Below are positions 37,941-50,223 of a DNA stretch of 64,000 bases, one piece after another. Made by a program: the position numbers and the translations under genes. The stretch covers positions 2,939,318 through 3,003,317 of the forward strand of contig CM049314.1 in the NCBI GenBank assembly GCA_026874595.1, given 5' to 3'. Below the pieces are notes generated by a model. It was given only the letters and a program-made list of their open reading frames with translations, ran no database searches and was not told the DNA's origin. This DNA comes from Sipunculus nudus. Lineage: Eukaryota > Annelida > Sipuncula > Golfingiida > Sipunculidae. Position 1 is the stretch's first letter, and each line of letters opens with the position of its first letter.

Positions 37941-40359
37941 CAATGAAGAATCGTTCAGATTTTGGTGTCGCTCCGGCCCATGATCCGAACGTCATCAAGG
38001 TAAAGTCACAAATCTATGGTCACTTATTGATGAATAATACTGGGGAATATGGGAACATATAGTCCTACTCGAAAATAAGCAACCTGTTTCATTTCTAGAA
38101 AAACCTGTTCTACATGGTTTCGCCTTGTATTAACAAGAGGGCGGTTTCGGTTTTAATATTCAAATTTGGATAATATCGTAAATTAATAAAATTAAATGAA
38201 ATAAGAATGAAAACGTTATATAAAAATTAGAAATCCATGCCTGATCATTTTCAGACCTAGTAAGGGTACAAATTAATTGTGAATAGCAAACTTATATTAC
38301 AACTATTTTATAAAGTATCTGTATGCCTGTGTCCTTTTACATATCTAAATATCAAATGACGTAGCCATAAAGGATAGGTGCGTCTTATCTCCAGATATAC
38401 CTGGATAAAGTAGGGAACCCTGAAATCAAAACACTTCGAATGATTGTTTATACCTCAGTTGTTGCCTATGTAACTCTAACAGGCATCAACATAATCAGTT
38501 AATGAAATAGTTAACAAACTCGCACTAGTTTGGCCTAATGTTCCATCATGGCAGTATAATTATCGAGAGGATGTCTTTGAGAAACTAATACCTGCTCAGG
38601 AGACGGCTTCACAGTTTACCGTAATCATTTTTTTTCGCTGTTATAAAGTGGTCGGTTAATTCCCGGATCCGAAATCAGTTTTGTATTTTCGAGTGGGGCC
38701 TAATAATCCAGTTCCTTGGGTCACTGAGCAGTACGTTGTAGCAATTCATAGTTCTTTGAAACTGGTTCAAACTCATAGGGGGCAAATCTCATCGCCCAAA
38801 GACTGCTCGTATGAAATATGAATACAGGTTAAACGGCTACGAAAGTTTCAGAACTTAACAACAAATCTTTAACCTAAGGTGTCTACGAACGACGATCAAC
38901 GATCAACGAGCAACGCTTCGTTCCATTTGTGGGGATGACTGATAGGGAGAGGTTGGGGCAACGTTTTTGTAAACGTATACATATATATAGTGCATGTGAA
39001 CCTTACTTTCTGAATAGCGGGGGTGGGGGTGATTACATCTGCCCATGCTTGCCAAACGGAGGGGGGGGGGGGGGGGGTGGGGTGTGGGTGGGGGGGGGGG
39101 GGGTTGGATTTCCCAGTATGGAAGCCGCTGGAGGGGAAACATCCAAACAAATAAACAGAATGGTCATACAGAAAAAGGAGGTACGGTTACGTTATACTGA
39201 TACAGTTACAAGCAATTTTATAACAGCTCGGTTCCAATATGGCTCACATATTTCTGTTAAAAGAAAAATATCAAACAAGCATCAGTGAAAAAAATATAAT
39301 AACAAAATTATTAAAGCAATAATTTGAAACCGCAAATATAATACATATTAAATGAAGAAGTATTTCTATACAAAATATAAACCCTTTGTATAATGAGAAT
39401 GCCTCCTGAGGCCATCCCGATTGATAATTAATAACAGTTTCCTTGTGTCGTTATGAACAAAAAATATATGAAATAATAGCATGGGATACACCTTCTTTAA
39501 CACTTAAACGACATCTGCTGGTGATATTTGATATTAATACTCCGTTATGTGAACGATGAAACATCCTATGCGTTGCCTCTGCCGGGAGGGTATGCGTTCA
39601 TCCCCGTTTGTGTGTGTGTTTGTTCACAATATGTCTCATCAATCAAGTATGGAATTTATTGAGAATATTACTTGTCAACAATAACACATTGTCCATCTGT
39701 ATTTTCGTTTCGTTGGAGGTAGTTCAAATATCTTGGTAAAAGCTGAAAATTCTTCTCATATTTATTTACAAGGTTATCAATAAAGAATTGCTTTATATAT
39801 ACACAAACTGGTACATTTTTAGTAAAGTGCATTAAAGTGGGTCGGAAACCAATCATAGCGGGGTTCACGATTATTAATTAATAAAAACACAATGCAATGA
39901 AATTGAGATAAGATTTTAAATTATTTCAAGAAAGAAATCACCGTTTACTATTTTCATAAAAAAATAAAACAAGAGGGCAAGCAACATATTATGCTATTTA
40001 TGGTGCATACTTTTATAATATATACTTTTTGAAAACTTGAATTCTTGCGGAGTCTTAGTGTGGTGACCATAATAGATACTGAGACCATAAGAGTACGATC
40101 AAGATCGAAACCAATACTGAGATCAAAAACAAGATATCTTGGAGCGAAATTAAGACATGCAGAAACCATGCAACATACTGAAAATTGCCCTATATTGCCC
40201 AAGGTATTCATACTAATTCAATGAAAAAGACTGATGTCGCAATTTTAAACATTTTTTTAACATTCCAAATAAAAAATGTTCATTCCCACTCATAACAACA
40301 CATTTATCTGTTCTCTTAGAGAGTATTAAAATCTTACCACACGAAGTGTACTGAGATTC
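37941..40359. other. Non-coding intergenic region
   Basis: Contains poly-G runs at 39060-39104. Proline- or glycine-rich open frames over them are artefacts. A GGGAGGGTATGCGTTCATCCCCGTTTGTGTG motif at about 39585 recurs elsewhere. No gene recognised. Confidence 0.45.
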
Positions 40360-40646
40360 ATGATGTACATGTACGAATATAACTTGCGTACAATAAGGCA
40401 ATGATGTACATGTACAAATATAACTTACGTACGATAAGTCTATGATGCACATGTACGGATATAATTTGCGTAAGATAAGGCAATGATGTACATGTACGAA
40501 TATAACTTACGTACGATAAGGCTATGATGTACATGTACGAATATAACTTACGTACGATAAGGCTATAATGTACATGTACGAATATAACTTGCGTACGATA
40601 AGGTTATGATGTACATGTACGGACATAACTTACGTACAATAAGGCT
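40360..40646 (+). repeat. Minisatellite, 7 units of exactly 41 bp
   Basis: Seven head-to-tail units with no length variation (7 x 41 = 287). The unit starts ATGATGTACATGTACGAATA and ends TAACTTACGTACGATAAGGCT. Units differ by a few substitutions each. Every unit holds the palindrome TACATGTA, and most hold the near-palindrome CTTACGTACGATAAG. Confidence 0.95.
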
Positions 40647-41325
40647 ATGTCACTGGTTGTACATTAAAGTGTGTTTGTGTATTTTGATCAATAAAATTTA
40701 TCAATTTGATAATATGAAGACAAATGATTTAGATACGCGTTGAAAGATCAAAGGATATGTCTTATCTATATGATTGCAGACTTGATCAAAGTAATTAAGG
40801 TGTATAACAACGGTATCATTATTTATTCATGGTGGATGGTGAAAAGAATGGCAAATGTCTCTTACACTAAATAAAAAAAAATAACTTCAGTCAGTTCCCT
40901 GACTTCAAAAGATGCTTGTATACAAAGCTGGCACTCCCCTTCCTACAGGTATTTTAAATATCCAATAAATTGCAATAGATAGCTTCTTCCTTTATCGACT
41001 GTTGATCGCTCGACAACTATCTCTGATCCCGGATGATATGCCTCACGAGGCCATGCATAACTACTATAGATATTTCCATATTTAATGAAGATAGACGTGG
41101 CTAAATAAATAGCTTCGAACTGTCTTGCTATTTTTGCCGTTGAATCTAAATAAGTTTGTGTAGAGTGCTAAATATTGCATATTTAATGGCATATTTGGAA
41201 AACATTTCATCAAAAAAAAAGAGTCAAGATCACAAGACAAATCCAGCAGTTACTTGTGGAAATAGCCCAGCCTATTAGGAGCACCGACATATGAATAGTA
41301 ATATCGCTTATCAATGAGTGTGTGA

Positions 41326-41572
41326 TCAAACTTCGACAAAGTCTTCTACGTGTTTCTCTGGTGCCTTTTGCCGCCTCTGTAAGATATACGTTTTGATACT
41401 ACAGCACCCGCCAACGATCTGGACGACCCCAAACACGAGGAACGGAATGGCGTAATCACCCGTGACGTCAACGATCCAGCCTGAAAATAGATACATATAA
41501 TCAACGATATTTCAATGATTGCAGTGTGAACCTCTAGAGAGTCGCCGTCAGTCAGATGATTTTATACAGTGT

Positions 41573-41660
<88 letters not shown>

Positions 41661-44600
41661 TCCCAGTTAAACTGTCGCAGGCAAAACAATCTGTTTACAA
41701 TACGGAATGTCCCCTTGAAACCGCTTATCTTCGCCTACTGCGTACAGGATCCGTGCGCGAGTCATTTCTATTGCTTCAATTACTTTGTTCATTACCTTGA
41801 CTGAAAGAGATTCCAGAGCTACTTGATAAAGCATGGTCCTTTGAAAGCTGCAAGAACCTTGCTAACAATAAGATACTTAGTATAAACGAAACTGAAAAAA
41901 TGCCACTGGACAGGCGGATCTCTCTTAATGTCCATCCCAGTTTTACAGGAAATCATAAGTCTGAATTTACTTACCGGCAAGTGGCGGTGCTAACAGACAC
42001 GTTACTCCTGTACAGAACATGAACAGACCTGTACCTGTGGCTGGTTTATCAGGAGGAATTAAATCTCCCGTGACAGCTGAGTCCAGCGTAATGTATACAG
42101 CTACAAAAGAAACATCTTTTTAGTTTTTCCGTAATTATATTTTTTTGCCTCTTAATGGATGTTGGTGTATGAGTTACTAATTAGACAAACACAAAACCTA
42201 CATATGCAGTGCAGTGCAGTTAAAAAAAAACAGGTCGTGCAAGTCGGCCCGCATACAGCGCACACCTTCCTCTATGCCGGATGCAATCCAGATTGCTTTG
42301 CAAGAATAGTTTGAAGCAGGAAAGTCTTGAACAAAAATTAATTTTAATGAATGCAAAAGAGCGGAATATTTGTGGAATGATGCCAATTTTAAGTTAATTA
42401 TTCCCCTGCGTTTAAATTTGAAATAACGCAAAACAAAATACTATTTTATAATCCGAGTTCTCAATTTAAAGCAAATTATGATCGTACACAACTTAAGCTT
42501 TTCATTAGTTTTGAACAAGAAAACGCGATTAATGTTATAGCTCCTGATTAAAACAAAATGGTGACGACTTGTTGTATACACGCATTTACCTCATTATTTG
42601 GTCCATAGGAAACAAAATTATTAAATTAATTAAATAACACTTATCGCTTTTGGCTCCGAGTAGACCAGCATAAATAGCAATAGACAAATAATCGTTAAAG
42701 AAAAAGAAGATAATGCTTAAACTGCCGGCGAGTATAGCGGCTGCTGCATAACCCAACGTCCGTTGAATGCTAATTCTGTCCCCAATACAACCTATCACAG
42801 GTCTTAAAGCGCCGCTACATGCTCCAAATAGGGTCATCAGCGTGGCGGCCTCTAAATCATGAGTACCAGCTGCCAAGGCACGGGCAGGCAACAAGATGAA
42901 GTGTATCACATGTGCTGCAAATACTAACGAATCTCCAATTATATACATTGTTATTTTTAGATCTTTCAACAGATCGACGTCAAATATATTAAATACAATC
43001 TTATACCAAGGTATAAATTTTTGTCTTTGTCACTATTTGTTGTAATTTCTGTTTCTTCTACTACAGGCTGTGGTCTTAGTACTACTTAATCCTGTCATGG
43101 CTAGTCCGATTGCCCGCGACCGACGTTTATCAAAATACTCCAACACAGCCACGATTCCTCCTACACCGTGCGCACCTGTGCCGATCCCTGCAGGCGAAGA
43201 CAGAAACTGGATGTATTTTAACGTGTAACTAGGTCAAATTTTTGTAGTTTTAGATGTAAAAGGTGCAGTAAATCTGGATTTGTGCAGTTTTAAATACCAA
43301 GTTTATCGATCCCTCATATTAAGGCTTTACACGATAAAATTGGCTTTAATATAAATTTGCAAACATTCTTGCTCCCGCAGTGACCTTGAAGATTTGGGAA
43401 TAGATAATTTTTAAAGTACACATCATTTTATGGGATGTTTGCGATGTTTGTAAATTGCGTGGCGGTTACCATGTACCATGCAGAGAATGATCATTAAGGT
43501 CTATTGTGTATGCGAATAAACCCTGCTATCAGAGACGATTAAACATGCCTGACCTGACATTTGACCCTGTGGTCGACTTACTTCCATGGTCAGCAAGTGA
43601 AGAACAGGTGATCCCTTGGCACTCATGTTTTATGTTAACATGCAATTATGGTTAAGGTCCCAATTCATTAAGATGATCCCTTTGGATGATATGGAAATAA
43701 ACCCAACAAGTGTCGCTGTGCTATCTCCTTAGTTACAGCTGTCCCTTTTAATGTGGTACATGTGTCTGTAGGCATTCAGTCTCGTGTCAAGCACAAACCC
43801 TGTGCGCTGCTATAAATAACCGCACCTGCTGAACTCTCGCGGAGTGTGGAAACACAGTGCTCATACTAATCTGGAACTTTCTGGGCTGGACGCGCTCTAT
43901 GAGCGCGTGTCTTGTAATGTTCTTTGGGCGTGTGTATTATGTATTGTTGGGTTCTTTGGGATTGTTCGTGAAATAGAAGTTTCTAGAATTTTCGGATGAA
44001 AAATAATAAATAGGGACTGTGTTTAAGAGCCGAGGGGAGAGAAAAATTTTCCAGCAGACACGGAAGAGTGTGAGTCATTTTTGCACCTATCCGATAATTG
44101 CAGGAGTGTCAGGGATTCTACGAACTCTATGCAGATTTGGTGCGGCCTGTCTCCAGTTACTTTCGGGATTATTACAAGAACCTCACTTTTGGATTACAAC
44201 AGCTTGATTTTGTGATTGAATCGGACTATTATTCTCTGAGGAGATTTATGTGAACTGTTCATCTGGATTACACGTTTTAAAGGACTTGTTGTCACTGTGA
44301 CAGTGGTGGTACCAGGTGCTGTAAACTTTATTTATTAAACTGTGTAATTGTATTGATTTACTGTTATACTGTTGTTATACTGTGTAATTTATTGATTTAG
44401 TGTATTGTAATGTAATGTTAGAATTGTTTTAAGAATAAATTATAATTACTTGTTAATAAAAACACTGAATTCTTTATTCATTCCCCTAGACATTTCACGC
44501 TGCCAAGTGTTGCAGAATCTGATTTTTTTAACTCCATAACAAAATCTATGCTCGTTACGACTACGAGATCTGTTGTTGTTGGGTTCGGTAACACTATGCA

Positions 44601-47600
44601 TTTGAACTTAAACAACAAATTGGAAACAGTTGTATCTTATAAACTTTCGAAGGAAGCACGTGCATAAGTTTCTGTTTATGTTTACAATACCGTGTCACGG
44701 ATATTACACCGGAAATAGATCAACATATTAATATATATTTAAAATATTTTTCATGGACAAATACCTTCTGTTGCCATGGATATTGCCGATGCATACTGTA
44801 CATTTGCTGAATTTTTAATTTTTAATGGTCTGAAATTCTTAAAAAATATTGCGGGGGGGGGGGGGGGGGGGGGCTCGGCCCCTCATTGGATCCGCTCCTG
44901 TTACTAACGAGGTAAGAGTATTCCCTCTTCTTTCTTTTAGAACAGCTTCCTTGCCTTATAACATACATATAATTTGTCTTCTCTATCTTCCTAACATAAA
45001 TTAGCTGTATACGTATAGCAATAATTATATATGCAATCAGACAAAGACAGAAAACCTGAATGCCCCCGCGCCCCATTCCAGTTCGCAAATGTAAACACCA
45101 TCACTGACCAGGTCTTCAAGGTAAAACTATAAAGGTAAAAACTTCTTTATACGAGCACTGCGCCACAAAATGATTGTAAAAATATTGTACATGTCTTATT
45201 GAGACAGTATCCCAATGGAAATTCATATTTCATTTCAAATTTTAGAATAAAACAAAAAATGAGTCAACATACATCATCTTATTTAATACATCCCCCTGTT
45301 CCAACAATAATCTCGGTTATAGGTTATATCAGCTAGTTCATCAATAATCCATTGATTTTTAATGAAGTAGGTCAATTGCACTTAAAATGCTTAATTGTTA
45401 GACCTCAGAGAACTCATATTAAGTTGCCCTGGGACGCTTAATTACAGTTTGTGCAGTTCTTAACTTTCCCTAAATATACCAAGAACAGAAAAAAAGTCAA
45501 ACCTCTCACAAAGTTGTCTAATATTTGTTGCACGTTCTGACTCACAGAAAATAATATGTATAGGGTTCCAGACGAGTTCGAGACATCCGCGACGACTCAG
45601 AGACTAATTTAGAGAATATTTGCCCCAAGAATTTTAGAACATGTTCAGAATTAATCACACGCCATTTGACCATATTTAAAGGAAACCATTTCTATATATA
45701 ATATGAAACATTTTAAAAGCAGTTTTCATAGAAATAGTAAGTGCAAGGATCATTGCTGAAAAATCATATTTATACTTGTATCCTGTAAATAAGATAAATC
45801 CTCCAAGTTGAAATGAAAAAGACGGTTTTAAATATAAACACTGTATCTTTTTAGTTGTAAAGATCTTTATGGCGGAATGTGCAACAACCTAAAAGCATTA
45901 GCATATGTATGCACCTAAATAATATAATTTGACATTTTTGATACAGAGTACGTGAACACCTCGCAGAGTTTCGAGTCGTTTTCTCACATTTAATAATTAT
46001 AAATTCCATCCTACTTTGGAATCGCTCAGCGTAGATCAGGTCTTTGATACTTCATGCAAATTATTGTTTTTTTTCCAGCAAGAATTTCAGTTTCCCTTTA
46101 ATGCTAAATTTCATACTTCGCACTGTCTCTCTAACCCGCTCAGGCAAAACTTGCGATAAAAATGAACATCCAAAGTGCCCCAGAGTGTGTCGTTATTTGT
46201 GGGTGTGATAGATGTTTTACTTTTTTTATTGTTTGCGTGTTCTTGGGTACATATTTGCGTATCCAGAACGCAGCCGCACGGGTCATCAATGGAGCCCAAA
46301 GAAGAGATCATATCACTCCTGTATTGAAAACTCTCCATTGGCTCCCAGTACGTAAACGTATAGAGTACAAAGTCTTAGTGATGGTATTCAAATGTATACA
46401 TGGTGAGGCCCCTGGATACTTAAGTGAGCTGATCATTCCCTATGAACCCACAAGGTCACTCAGGTCAGCTGATCTACACCAACTGGTAGTACCATTCACA
46501 AGGTCGTCTTTGGCTATGGAACGAGCTTTTAGTGTTTCGGGGCCTAGATTGTGGAATGAACTACCTCAACATTTAAAATCTGCAGTCACACTCGAAAGTT
46601 TAAAAAAACAATTGAAAACACATCTTTTTAGGGAGACATATGATTGTATGTAAATGTTTTTTACGATCCTTAACTACTTATTTTTTATCCAATGATTATG
46701 CATTTCTTAGTGATACATGTACATCATAGTTCTTCAGTATTTTTATTTTCTGTTTTAAGTTCTAAGATGTTATCTATTTAGATATGATTTTTTATGTGTA
46801 TTGAATGTGTGTGAAGCGTTTTAGAGCACATATGTGGTTTTACGCTATATAAAATAAATTATTATTATTACATATTTATCTCGTGTGACTCAAGGTCCTC
46901 TTGTGTATTTAACCTGTACTATGAAATAAATACTTGTCTGCTTTATAAAATAAAATATATAAATCGTAGTTTATAATCATCAAACAGCAGGTGATGCTAA
47001 GTGTCTTTTAGGATGTTTTAATGTCTAGTACAGCACTCAGTGAGTGATTAAAACAAACATAGGTCCCTTTGGCTAAACGATATGCCTGCGTAGAATCAAT
47101 GTGTTATCGGTGATAAATCGCAGAACATCATGCTGGTCGAAATAATCAGTGTTCCGTGTCAAAACACAGGTATCCCTTAATTGCGTGATGCGTGACGGGT
47201 AAGGTACGGAGAATAAATCTTGAAAATAAGAGATGAGACACATAAATGAAAAAGATACATACACATTCACACGCACACGCATATATATATATATATACAT
47301 ATATATACGTAAAAATATCTCACTCTCTCTTGGCTGCATTTTAACTAATTAGAGACTGAAGATTAGGACCGGTGGTAGCATCAATACCCTCCTCACTGAT
47401 AGCTAACACGTGGTCTATACTGTGATAAAATCCCATGCTCCACGTCAAACCCACCTCTAGAAGTTATAAAACATTGGATTAAAGAAGATATGGTCAAGGA
47501 TCTTGAGTATACATCTTTGATGATTTTGGCGATATGTACTAGGCATTTGAGATGCTTTTTCCTGATACCATAAATGACCACATACTAGTGAAATATGAGA

Positions 47601-50167
47601 CTATCGGGCCATTTTTTAACACTAATTTACGTAAACATGTCATGAACAAAAAGTATCGTCGATTTTCTGACCGCAAAACTCGTGAAACCTACCAGACGCA
47701 ACGGAATAAGATTACCACTGCAAGGCGAGAAGCGATCAAAAAACTACTTCAGTTGACGCACCACTTATGGACCAACAAAAAATGAACATTTTAGGACTCT
47801 ATTTAACCATTCTTTTCTAATAAAGGTATTCAGCATCAATGTGACCATATGATTGATGGCGGAACTGATGGCAGTGATTAGTTTTCAGTTAAATTGCTTA
47901 AAATTGTTGCTCCTGTAGTAGACCGACCACTCACTTTTTTGTATAATAAGTGTAATGATGTCAGTACCTTTTCTAGTGAGTGTAAACTAGCAACAGTATC
48001 AGCAATCTATAAAAAGAATGACCCACTTCAAAAGAAAAATTACAGACCAGTTAGTGTTCTGGGCATCATAGCCAGGGTGTATGAAAAGATTATAAATACT
48101 CAACTTGATGGTTTTCTTAAACAAGTTCTGAACTGTAATATATCTGCTTTTAGATTAAAATATAGCTCTTGGAGTCTTTTATTTGATGCCATCGAGATAT
48201 GAAATACAGCTTTAGATAAAAAAAAAATAAGTTAACTTGTGTGGTCCTAATATATCTGAAACATTTGATTGCATTCCGCACTCGTTGCTTTTATGTTTGC
48301 ATGAGGGAAGTCTTTAACTCTTTGCTAGCTACCTGAGTGATAGAAAGTAGAGGGTTAGATTAGGATACACTCTAAGTGAATGGAGAAAGCTTCATAAAGG
48401 CGTTCCACATGGCTCAGTATTGGGGACATCATTCTTTAATTTGTTTCTAAATGATATTTTTGTTGTGCCAACTGAAGAGTCACTGTTTAGCTCTGCTGAT
48501 GCTAATACTATCTCTGTTACTGGTGACTCTACAGAAAAAGTTGAACCTATTTTAGTATCAGAGTCAGCCAATGCTATCAGATGGTTTGAAGATAATCTAA
48601 TGGTAGCTAACCCTGATAAATGTTAAATATTTTTCTTTAAACGATTCCCAACTGGGGAAAATATTGAAATGGAAGATAACGGTTGTAAATTCTGTACAGA
48701 ACAGTGTATTAAGCACGTAGGGGTCAATATTGACAATGATTTAAATCTCAAGTATCATGTTCAAAAAGTATGTAAAGGCTGTTGCGCAGTAAAATGCGCT
48801 CCTTAGAATCAGCAAGTTTCTTGATACAAATCAAAACTTTCAGCTAGCTGTACGCTCTTTTGCAAATTCAAATTGTAATTCCTACCTACGTGTAAAGCGT
48901 GTCTGTCCGGTAAGATGTAGACGAAACCCAGAATCGCTTTTAAGAAGGGCTTTGAAATGTGCTCTAAATGATAACATTTCAGATTATTAAATTCTCTTAG
49001 ATAATGCAAATATGTGTAGTCTTAAGGTAACCCGGGTATATAAAGTCGTGGCAGATGTTTATTTTTTGGTTGGTCGGAATTATGGAAAAGCCCCCTGCTG
49101 ATATTAGGGAAAGCCCCTCCTTTGAGTTTTCTTTAAACGAAAAATAACGAAAGTCAGTTTGATACTCAAGCTTTTTAGATTTCATGCATACCTTTCACAT
49201 GTTTTATATTAGTCTGTTATCTCTAATTCTAGTATCTATACTATTTCTTTATTCGCTATCTTCTATATCTATAATTGTATTAATGTTACTAGTAATAGTG
49301 TTTGGTAATAATAGCCTATGGCTAAGGTTGTACTGTTTGTATAAACTGACCTAAAATAAAACTTGTATTGTGTTGTATTTTATTGTATTATATATATATA
49401 TATCAGACATGGGGTATTCGTATTCAGTATTCGTATTCATTGTATTCGAATACAGGTATTTTCAGTATTCGTATTCGTATTCGAATACATTTGTAAAAAG
49501 TACAAAAGTATTTGTATTCGTATTCAAATACATTGCAGAAGTATTTACATTCATGAATAGTTTTCATGAATACATGCAGTATACATAAATGTTGTTTACC
49601 TTTTGTCCTTTATCCATTTGGAAAAATGTGCCATTAATCAACAGAGATTGATTTTGACCCACTTAACACATTTTGACATTTTTTTCTCTTTTCATAATAA
49701 ATTAATATTAATGTGTTTATTTTGTCATGTGTATGTACATCTCCATCAGTCAGATCCTCTTTTACTTCTACATTTATCCTACACCAATATCGTTAAACAT
49801 ACAAGAAAACAGGTATCTACATGGGGCAAGCAACGCTGTCCATATACTTTGCTCTGTACCCTAATACTCAAAAAAGGAATTCGGTTCACGTTTGTTCGCA
49901 ATGTTCTCTAAAACCGCGTTGTGTACAATATTGTGCCATACATCATTTTAAAGGTTATTATCCCCGCAGTGACATAGGTGATATGAAAAAAAATATTTTT
50001 TTAATATACATACAATTTTGAGTGATTTTTCCGTTTTTTTTTACCGAGCACAGCCGAACTGCCTTCGGCAATCACCGGAATGCGTGCATTGGGGTCACTA
50101 AACCTCTAGCACTAAGGACTATTGTTTATATGAATAACGCTTGCTTTCAATGGGGGATTTGACCCAC

Positions 50168-50223
<56 letters not shown>

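Noticed and set aside
37078-44593. LTR copies 2 and 3 as the two ends of one full retrotransposon
   Set aside because: They are same-strand and 6.6 kb apart, but differ clearly in sequence and enclose transporter exons instead of gag-pol.
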